DNA of 8,128 nucleotides from positions 1 to 8,128 of the forward strand of contig CAZNBL010000058.1 in the NCBI GenBank assembly GCA_964571375.1. The letters run 5' to 3'. Position 1 is the stretch's first letter. Every line of letters begins with the position of its first letter. The position numbers and the translations under genes are program-made. This stretch comes from JAFTYR01 sp964571375. Lineage in GTDB: Bacteria; Pseudomonadota; Gammaproteobacteria; Burkholderiales; Burkholderiaceae_F. Below, in pieces: positions 1 to 5,126 of the stretch. The notes under the pieces are model-generated. The model ran no database searches and was not told the origin of the DNA. It worked only from the letters and a program-made list of their open reading frames with translations.

Positions 1-499
1 CAACAGCCCCCTTCGACGAAACTAAGAAATGGATTTTAGGTCGATTCTTTATTACTTTGATTTGATTGAGTAATTCTTCCGGGCAATCTTTCTGACGAAC
101 TTCTAAAGCAACTAATGGCTCATCGATCACAGGAAGTCTGCCTGCACAAAATATGACTGCAGGCCTGAAAAGATTAGTTTTTTTTCTTAAAAAAGACGGA
201 TATTTTTTTAGATCCGACCGTGTTATACAGTAAATACCCAACCGCTCCCACTGACTCTTGCTTACTGCTAATGCTATACCCTGTTGCAAAAGTCGTTGCA
301 TGCGCTCAGCTTTGATACCAACGATATCCGAAATACGAGAGACTATATCTCTCTGCCCCATCATTTCGTACGGCTGCAATCCCTCTTTTCGAAGAGCGAA
401 ATAAAGTTCACCAATCTCTTTATCTGTTAATGGGAATATTTCTTCGCCCAGCTTGATACTTAAAAGCTGAGTTACCTCTATATTTTTCTCGTATTCCAT
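1..499 (-). CDS. DprA/Smf-like protein, N-terminal 166 residues (runs off left edge)
   Basis: An open frame starts at ATG 499-497 and stays open to base 1 (166 codons plus one base), so the C-terminus is missing. Residues 87-101 (LGIYCITRSDLKKYP) and 113-125 (PAVIFCAGRLPVI) match the DprA pattern of 'gi.iit..d..YP..L' followed by 'P.vLf.kG.l'. Residues 157-166 (HFLVSSKGAV, next codon starting with G) fall where DprA has 'vvSG.ArGiD'. An N-terminal helical segment (about 22-80) precedes the Rossmann-like part, as in long DprA forms. DprA binds single-stranded DNA and loads RecA in transformation; paralogues also occur in predicted defence loci. The normally conserved VGSR around residue 130-135 reads LEVR, so nucleotide or DNA binding may differ. 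The start lies 2 bases after the helicase stop with no clear ribosome site, suggesting translational coupling. DprA-like identity is fairly sure; the role is inference. Confidence 0.75.
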   Translation of the reverse strand, partial: MEYEKNIEVTQLLSIKLGEEIFPLTDKEIGELYFALRKEGLQPYEMMGQRDIVSRISDIVGIKAERMQRLLQQGIALAVSKSQWERLGIYCITRSDLKKYPSFLRKKTNLFRPAVIFCAGRLPVIDEPLVALEVRQKDCPEELLNQIKVIKNRPKIHFLVSSKGAV

Positions 500-501
500 T
501 T

Positions 502-2532
502 TTATCGATTCTGAGCTGTTGTTAATGTAGCCGGGAACACTTTCTGAACGCCTTTCTCTAACAGTAACATTGAAATAATAGATACAGTCCATCCGGAGTC
601 ATATACATCGTCGATCAACAAAACCGGTGTATTCAGATAATCATCTGTAACTGCAAAAACACCTTCCAAATTTTTTTTTCGATGATATTCATTATTCTGC
701 AGCTTCTGAGGTTCATTATCTTTCACTTTACTTACTGCTTCAATGAATGGTAATTGCAACCTTTCTGCCACCCTACGTGCAAAATCCGGTACAAGATGCG
801 GATGTTTATTTGAAGGTACTGATGTAACCCATTTAACTTCTGCAAGAATTTTCTTTCTTCGAAGCATCTCAATAAACGGATCGATCAAAACATCTTCAAA
901 ATATCCACCGTGCTTATGCTCTTCCACAAGATCTCCGTAAGGAGGTCGTCCCCAACGACTTAAAACCCATCCTTGTTCATGCAACAAACCGGCATCTATA
1001 TTTCTACGCTTATGACTTTCCATAGGAAAATACTGATGGCGTATAAATTCATCTGCATTCGCTACATCTATCTGCCTCAAATTAATATCTAGCAGATGAT
1101 GTCCTTTACAACTACAACAGTTTCCACAATCTGAGATGACGCTGTTTAATGCTTGAGCTAAAAATTGCATTTTGCATTTTTTTGTTTTTGTGTATTCAAG
1201 CATTTGGATCCACTCAGCCTCTCGAAGCCGCGTAATCTGCTCAATATATTCTCGATTAGGCCTATACGGATGAATGGTTCGATAGTACTTTGATCCATCT
1301 TTGTACACCGGAGGCGACTCCAGTGTTGACAAATATTTCAACGCCTGCTGAATTTTTACTTGTCCGAAATTAATAAATTTCTGTATTCCCGGCACACTGA
1401 GGGGGCCTGTAGACTCGAGAGTCTCTAATATCAGAGTAATAATTTCCTCAGAAGGGAAAGCGTTGTTTCTGAAATATCGATTTACTCTTTCGTCTTCCTT
1501 GCTTCCGGATATCAAAATTCCATACGCATTCCTGATACTTCGACCCGCACGACCCACCTGTTGATAATAAGCAATGATATTTGACGGCACTCCGTAGTGA
1601 ATAACAAATGATACGTCTGGCTTATCAAAGCCCATACCGAGAGCACTTGTTGATACAAGCACCTTCACCTCATTGTTTATTAAAAGGTTTTCTCTTTCAA
1701 TCCTAGCTTCATCACCTACACTGCCGTGATAAAAATCTGCATTAACTCGGTTACTCTTGAGCCAGTTTGTAATAACCTCTGCTTCAGTCTTTGTTAGCGT
1801 ATAAATAATTCCGGTTCCGGGCAGCCGACGTAGAGCCTCCAGAAGCCACGCTAAGCGATTTTCCGGTTCCGGAATATTTACAACATCGAGGTGAATACTA
1901 TCTCTCATTAACTCACCTTGAAGAACATAGGAGTCACTTCCGAACTGATCATTTATATCTTCGATAACACGATCATTTGCTGTAGCAGTCGTCCCAAGAA
2001 GAGGTGTATTGGATGGTAGATAATTGATAATTCTAGATATTCTCTTATAATCCGGACGAAAATCATGTCCCCAGTCGGAAATGCAGTGCACCTCATCCAC
2101 AACCAACAATCCGATTCTTTGTACTACAGGTAAAAGATGGTTCTGTACAAAATCATCGTTTGCTAGGCGCTCCGGACTAATAAGTAACACGTCAATATTA
2201 CCTGTTCTCAGTTTTTCAAAGATCGTTTCCCATTCCTCAACTGAGGAACTATTAATCGTTTCACAACGTAATTCCGCATTTCTCGCGGCCGCAACCTGAT
2301 TACGCATAAGAGCTATCAGAGGACTGATAATTAATGTAATTCCGCCGTTCAACTTCGCTGAAATGAAGTAGACTGCACTTTTACCCCAGCCTGTTTTCTG
2401 AACGACGATCACCTTTTTCCTCTGATTGACAACAGCATCAATAGCCTCCCATTGATCCTGCTTAAACTCAGCCTCAGGATTCCTTGTCAATTTACGTAAA
2501 ATTGATAGCGCTTCGTCTTTTGTCTTATACAT
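502..2532 (-). CDS. RecQ-family DNA helicase fused to a C-terminal ComF-like phosphoribosyltransferase domain
   Basis: This 676-residue protein has all the superfamily 2 RecQ motifs: Walker A TGWGKS at 47-52, DEVH box at 146-149 followed by CISDWGHDFRP (RecQ signature), motif III TTATA at 181-185, motif V STSALGMGFDKPDV at about 294-307, and motif VI QQVGRAGR at 324-331. Cysteines 453, 469, 472 and 475 fit the RecQ zinc site (C-x15-C-x2-C-x2-C). A winged-helix-like stretch (about 363-418) lies before the cysteines, not after them as in E. coli RecQ. No HRDC domain is seen. Instead, residues about 525-676 form a type I PRTase-like domain: a ComF-like 'NEPQKL...R..NLEGVFAV' segment (606-628) and a PRPP loop VLLIDDVYDSGWT at 637-649. 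The protein is expected to unwind DNA 3' to 5' using ATP. The PRTase substrate is unknown. It is cotranscribed with the downstream DprA-like gene, and its codon use is AT-richer than that of leuCD. Upstream, GGAG lies about 12 bases before the ATG. Confidence 0.88.
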   Translation of the reverse strand: MYKTKDEALSILRKLTRNPEAEFKQDQWEAIDAVVNQRKKVIVVQKTGWGKSAVYFISAKLNGGITLIISPLIALMRNQVAAARNAELRCETINSSSVEEWETIFEKLRTGNIDVLLISPERLANDDFVQNHLLPVVQRIGLLVVDEVHCISDWGHDFRPDYKRISRIINYLPSNTPLLGTTATANDRVIEDINDQFGSDSYVLQGELMRDSIHLDVVNIPEPENRLAWLLEALRRLPGTGIIYTLTKTEAEVITNWLKSNRVNADFYHGSVGDEARIERENLLINNEVKVLVSTSALGMGFDKPDVSFVIHYGVPSNIIAYYQQVGRAGRSIRNAYGILISGSKEDERVNRYFRNNAFPSEEIITLILETLESTGPLSVPGIQKFINFGQVKIQQALKYLSTLESPPVYKDGSKYYRTIHPYRPNREYIEQITRLREAEWIQMLEYTKTKKCKMQFLAQALNSVISDCGNCCSCKGHHLLDINLRQIDVANADEFIRHQYFPMESHKRRNIDAGLLHEQGWVLSRWGRPPYGDLVEEHKHGGYFEDVLIDPFIEMLRRKKILAEVKWVTSVPSNKHPHLVPDFARRVAERLQLPFIEAVSKVKDNEPQKLQNNEYHRKKNLEGVFAVTDDYLNTPVLLIDDVYDSGWTVSIISMLLLEKGVQKVFPATLTTAQNR

Positions 2533-2600
2533 AAGTCAGCCCCACTCCAAAGGTATATTAAGTTATATACCCCCACTAATTACGTAGTAATAATACCGCC
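2533..2600 (-). promoter_or_regulatory. Candidate promoter/operator of the helicase-DprA operon
   Basis: A dyad with perfect 7-bp arms, GGTATAT-(6)-ATATACC, occupies 2552-2571. On the minus strand it contains TATAAC (2567-2562), a plausible -10; the matching -35 (TTACTA, 2590-2585) is weak. The hexamer CCCACT flanks the dyad in direct orientation at 2541-2546 and 2572-2577, exactly 31 bp apart (about three helical turns). It recurs inverted at 2679-2684 inside CTTTGGGAGTGGG (2672-2684), which mirrors CCCACTCCAAAG (2541-2552). A dyad covering a -10 with phased side motifs suggests repressor control of the operon. The repeats are directly visible; the promoter and operator assignment is inference. 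Confidence 0.4.
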
Positions 2601-2649
2601 TGCAGCTCATATATTCCAGCATCCGACACCTGATATTTCTCACAAAATA

Positions 2650-2689
2650 TTCATCCATTATTCTTTTTCCACTTTGGGAGTGGGATGAA
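2650..2689. repeat. Nested inverted repeat upstream of the helicase gene
   Basis: TTCATCC (2650-2656) pairs with GGATGAA (2683-2689). Inside it, CCACT (2669-2673) pairs with AGTGG (2679-2683) around TTGGG. The two stems share base 2683, so they are partly alternative. No U-run follows on either strand, so this does not look like an intrinsic terminator. It may be an operator or a structured leader; the function is unknown. Confidence 0.35.
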
Positions 2690-2721
2690 CATATTAAGAA
2701 CTCTTAACGAGCTAAAGTAAC

Positions 2722-2742
2722 CTTGATGTGTCTTTCATCAAG
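2722..2742. repeat. Perfect 7-bp hairpin, intergenic
   Basis: CTTGATG (2722-2728) and CATCAAG (2736-2742) form a perfect 7-bp stem with a 7-base loop. Neither side is followed by a T-run, so a terminator is unlikely. It lies in the 2533-2840 stretch, which has no credible gene and holds four separate inverted repeats. Confidence 0.4.
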
Positions 2743-2777
2743 CCTACTTCTCCCTCAAATCTATAAAAATAAAACCC

Positions 2778-2791
2778 ATCTCAATTGAGAT
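2778..2791. repeat. Perfect 14-bp palindrome, intergenic
   Basis: ATCTCAATTGAGAT is a perfect palindrome without spacer. It could be a dimer-binding operator. It lies about 50 bases left of the leuD remnant, near the presumed insertion junction. Confidence 0.35.
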
Positions 2792-2840
2792 CCTTTACCT
2801 GCTTTGCTTTGTCATTCATACAGGAAACCCTCCGACTTTT

Positions 2841-2979
2841 TTACCTGATCAGACTTCGAGTATCTTAGTGCCTGCCTACGCTTTGTCATAGCGTAAAGTC
2901 TTACCATCCAGGGGAAGCGCTTTTCGTGCTGATCGCGGAATACTTTGAACTCTTCGATGTCACCATATCGAAACCCTCC
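2841..2979 (-). pseudogene. leuD: Decayed duplicate of the leuD 3' end
   Basis: These 139 bases align in the same orientation with the last 50 or so codons of the intact leuD plus 8 bases past its stop (4440-4604). The alignment needs a 16-base gap (4571-4586 absent) and about a 10-base gap near the stop. Both shift the frame, so this copy cannot encode a LeuD tail. The middle is 37/37 identical (2904-2940 against 4513-4549), whereas the flanks are strongly diverged. In one frame it still reads DIEEFKVFRDQHEKRFPWM, against DIEEIKAFRDQHEKRFPWM in LeuD. Homology stops sharply at about 2841 and 2980. It is most simply a displaced leuD end left by an insertion event, and marks an edge of the segment carrying the glycine-rich gene. 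Confidence 0.85.
2904..2940. repeat. 37-bp perfect direct repeat, left copy (attachment-site-like core)
   Basis: It is identical base for base to 4513-4549, including third codon positions, and corresponds to LeuD residues FRDQHEKRFPWM. The copy offset is 1609 bp. Perfect identity inside a decayed pseudogene fits a site-specific recombination core or recent gene conversion. It is not a short target-site duplication, because the repeat continues as weaker homology on both sides. Confidence 0.7.
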
Positions 2980-3073
2980 CTTTGCGCCCCCTATGTGCAT
3001 TTTTATCTTGCTCATGACAAAAAAATCCGCGAAAACACTTTCCGACAAGAAAATTGATTCGCTTGGAGACAAA

Positions 3074-3224
3074 ATGAATCTAAAAAAGTTTGGATTGACT
3101 CTTGAGCAAATAGAACCTCGAATACCTTGTCGCTCTGAATGATATTCAGACAACAAAGACACCCTTCTGTGGAGAAGGTGAACGTGAGCTGAAACGCCAA
3201 TGGTTACATGAGTGGCAGCAGAAT
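3074..3224 (+). other. Apparent 5' part of the glycine-rich protein gene, separated by a +1 frame change
   Basis: ATG 3074-3076 has a good ribosome site, GGAG at 3065-3068, 5 bases upstream. It reads MNLKKFGLTLEQIE and ends at TGA 3140-3142. The frame of the downstream gene is open from just after a TAG at 3111-3113 and reads NLEYLVALNDIQTTKTPF... into M(3225). That stretch has protein-like composition but no ATG, GTG or TTG start. Skipping one base near 3113 joins the two as ...LEQI-NLEYLVALN..., so the shift must lie between 3111 and 3142. Explanations are a one-base insertion mutation, a sequencing or assembly error, or translational frameshifting. An in-frame ATG at 3014 would add 20 residues but has no ribosome site. 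Confidence 0.55.
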
Positions 3225-4172
3225 ATGACAAATGGCTTTGCGAGCTTCGTTCAAATTCCTAATGCAGTGTTACATTGGTATTCAGAACAGGAGTTGCTTA
3301 GCAGAATAGAAGCAAATGATCCTTCCGGCACCTGGTTTCGTTTGGCATTGCTTGAAGCAATACTCTTCGAACCGTATTATCCGTTAGCAATTGAAATAGA
3401 CAAAAAAGGTAATGCTACACCTAGTAAGAAGTACTCTCTACTCCTTACCACTCGCAGATTTAGTAAAGCAAAAGCAGAACACTATCTTGATGAGTTATTC
3501 CCTGAAACATATTGTGACACGGGGTACATTAAGCGCCTGAGAGAATGTCACGACAAAGTTATCCGTGATTTGGCTAAAGCTTTAAAGGCACCAAATTCTC
3601 TGACAATCATGGCACCGGTTGCTTTGATGACGCTTGTTACAGGTTCATTCAATCCTTCGATTGCAGTTGCTTTGGTAGGCTCTAATTTTGCAGGACTTAG
3701 TGGTGCTGCCTTAAAAAGTGCTTGCCTTGCATATCTTGGCGGCGGTTCTATTGCAGCTGGTGGCATGGGTATGGCAGGAGGTGCTGTTGCTATTATCGGT
3801 GGCGGTGTTATTTTGGGACTTGGGGTAGGTGTCGCTGTTAACAAATTAACAGGAACTGCAAGTGTTCCTAGTATCCAGCAGTCAGCAAAACTGATTGTTG
3901 CTGTTAGAGAAATTTTTCTCAATGATGAACACGATCTGGCATTCGCCGATAGAGTCTGTGATCAGTATGTTCAGAAAATCCAAGAAATTGAAAAGAGCTT
4001 AGTAAAACTTCGTCTTCAATATGATGATCTTACGGAAGGAAAGGACAAGAAGCCTCTGAACGATCAAATCAAGGAAGCAGAAGCTACTGTCAAAATAATG
4101 AGGACTGCCAGAAAGATTTTGCGGAGATTTATAAGTTCCTTCAAAATAGGATTAGAACAGAATCAAAAATAA
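3225..4172 (+). CDS. Uncharacterised protein with a long glycine-rich hydrophobic (membrane-type) segment
   Basis: I do not recognise a named family. The 315-residue frame has a charged N-terminal half (about 1-125). Residues about 130-207 are a hydrophobic Gly/Ala-rich block containing YLGGGSIAAGGMGMAGGAVAI and IIGGGVILGLGVGVAV, patterns typical of glycine-zipper membrane insertion. The C-terminal half (about 225-315) is helical and charged, probably coiled-coil (QKIQEIEKSLVKLRLQYDDL, then a Lys/Arg-rich end). There is no signal peptide. ATG 3225 has only a poor ribosome site, and coding potential continues upstream, so the native protein is probably about 50 residues longer, starting near 3074. 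The gene is AT-rich, lies between the two leuD 3' copies, and is transcribed divergently from the helicase operon. A membrane-acting effector in a defence island is possible but is inference. Confidence 0.7.
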   Translation: MTNGFASFVQIPNAVLHWYSEQELLSRIEANDPSGTWFRLALLEAILFEPYYPLAIEIDKKGNATPSKKYSLLLTTRRFSKAKAEHYLDELFPETYCDTGYIKRLRECHDKVIRDLAKALKAPNSLTIMAPVALMTLVTGSFNPSIAVALVGSNFAGLSGAALKSACLAYLGGGSIAAGGMGMAGGAVAIIGGGVILGLGVGVAVNKLTGTASVPSIQQSAKLIVAVREIFLNDEHDLAFADRVCDQYVQKIQEIEKSLVKLRLQYDDLTEGKDKKPLNDQIKEAEATVKIMRTARKILRRFISSFKIGLEQNQK

Positions 4173-4363
4173 GAAATGCCCCAAATTTCGTACAATCAGG
4201 GCAGATGCACAGCAGTATTCATTTTTGTGAAGTAAAAAGAAACCAACACAAAGATTAAAGACTCTGATCTTGAGTATTAGCTTGCTCGGAATACAGTTAC
4301 CTGTCCTTAGCAGATCGCTATCGACTATATTCCCGCAAATTCATAGTCCAAACCTCTTCACGA

Positions 4364-4393
4364 CTGTAAAACGTCTTACAGACATTACAGACA
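4364..4393. repeat. Near-palindrome followed by a tandem 9-mer; rest of 4173-4413 featureless
   Basis: CTGTAA (4364-4369) and TTACAG (4376-4381) form an 18-bp dyad with one mismatched pair around ACGT. TTACAGACA is then repeated in tandem at 4376-4384 and 4385-4393. No adjacent gene start needs an operator here, so it may be a binding site tied to the nearby insertion junction (about 4440). The remaining bases between 4173 and 4413 show no credible gene, RNA or strong terminator. Confidence 0.4.
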
Positions 4394-4413
4394 CAAAAGA
4401 TGAGACTTTATTT

Positions 4414-4432
4414 GGCCGGAATTTCTCCGGCC
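4414..4432. terminator. Stem-loop downstream of leuD, possible terminator
   Basis: GGCCGGA (4414-4420), loop ATTTC and TCCGGCC (4426-4432) make a GC-rich 7-bp stem, 15 bases beyond the leuD stop. The minus-strand transcript continues AAATAAAG, not a U-run; on the plus strand only TTTGCTG follows. It is thus a weak intrinsic terminator at best, or an mRNA 3'-end stabiliser. It sits just outside the duplicated leuD end and has no counterpart beside the remnant at 2841. Confidence 0.5.
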
Positions 4433-4447
4433 TTTGCTGTTACCCGA

Positions 4448-5113
4448 TCACGCTTCGAGCGTCTTATCACCGTTAACAAGCAGTTCGCGCTTAGCCTTTG
4501 CCGGCAATCTTGCCATCCAGGGGAAGCGCTTTTCGTGCTGATCGCGGAAAGCTTTGATTTCTTCGATATCGGCAAGTGTCGATCCGACCATATCGAGACC
4601 TTCCAAGAGCATTCTGCGGTGACGGTCGCTCACCGTAAACGGCCAAACCTTGTCTCCCATACGGATTTCACGGTTTTCCACGTCAACCGTAAGTTCCTTC
4701 GGTTCGGTATCCGAAAGCATCGAAAGAATTTCTTCTCCGTCTTCCGGAGTGACGCGGGCAGCAAGAAAACCGTTATTGAAGCAGTTGGAATAGAAGATCT
4801 CACCGAATCCCGGAGCAATCACAGCCTTGATACCCATCTGCTGCTGACCCCAGACGGCGTGTTCGCGGCTGGAACCGCATCCGTAATTGGGACCGGCAAC
4901 GATAATTTCGGCCTTTTCAAAACCCGGTCGGTTAAACACGCAATCCGGGTTCGGCGTGCCGTCGGGCAGCATACGCATGTTGTAGAAGCAGCCTTCTCCG
5001 AGGCCGGAGCGGTCGATGCCGTGCAGGAACTGCTTCGGCATGATCTGGTCGGTATCGCAGTTATCCATCGGCAGCGGCGCAGCCACTGCGGTCAAACGTA
5101 CAAACTTTTCCAT
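4448..5113 (-). CDS. leuD: 3-isopropylmalate dehydratase, small subunit (LeuD)
   Basis: With LeuC, this subunit forms the heterodimeric isomerase that converts 2-isopropylmalate to 3-isopropylmalate in leucine synthesis (cytoplasm). The 221-residue protein has the swivel-domain motifs of the family: DTDQIMPKQFL at 20-30 and NYGCGSSREHAVWG at 76-89, which contributes substrate contacts. Its length is slightly above the usual 200-215 residues because of the tail after FPWM (residue 200). The start at 5113 is supported by AAGGAG at 5126-5121, which overlaps the leuC stop; the gap between the genes is 11 bases. Codons from about residue 170 onward are duplicated as a remnant at 2841-2979. leuB, often the next gene, does not follow here. 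Confidence 0.96.
   Translation of the reverse strand: MEKFVRLTAVAAPLPMDNCDTDQIMPKQFLHGIDRSGLGEGCFYNMRMLPDGTPNPDCVFNRPGFEKAEIIVAGPNYGCGSSREHAVWGQQQMGIKAVIAPGFGEIFYSNCFNNGFLAARVTPEDGEEILSMLSDTEPKELTVDVENREIRMGDKVWPFTVSDRHRRMLLEGLDMVGSTLADIEEIKAFRDQHEKRFPWMARLPAKAKRELLVNGDKTLEA
4513..4549. repeat. 37-bp perfect direct repeat, right copy (inside leuD)
   Basis: This is the partner of 2904-2940, within the codons for LeuD residues about 189-200. If it is a recombination core, insertion here would regenerate a functional leuD end, as integrating elements commonly do at the 3' ends of genes. Confidence 0.7.
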
Positions 5114-5120
5114 TTACGTT

Positions 5121-5126
5121 CTCCTT
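5121..5126 (-). promoter_or_regulatory. leuD ribosome binding site overlapping the leuC stop
   Basis: AAGGAG on the minus strand is separated by 7 bases from the leuD ATG and shares bases with the leuC TAA (5127-5125). This arrangement supports translational coupling of the two subunits at equal stoichiometry. Confidence 0.8.

Noticed and set aside
2812..3231. Open minus-strand frame of 139 codons ending in a LeuD-like tail
   Set aside because: Its first half is antisense to the start of the glycine-rich gene and its second half is the frameshifted leuD remnant; there is no ribosome site, so it is a chance chimera.
4364..4381. LexA (SOS) box in CTGTAA...TTACAG
   Set aside because: The spacing is CTG-N12-CAG rather than CTG-N10-CAG, and no gene start lies next to it.
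4270..4476. Plus-strand 68-codon frame between the glycine-rich gene and leuD
   Set aside because: It starts at TTG without a ribosome site, runs through the hairpin and into the antisense of leuD, and shows no domain-like pattern.
2904..4549. Transposon with target-site duplication
   Set aside because: The repeat is far longer than target duplications, continues as decayed leuD homology, and no transposase or terminal inverted repeats are visible in 2980-4440.
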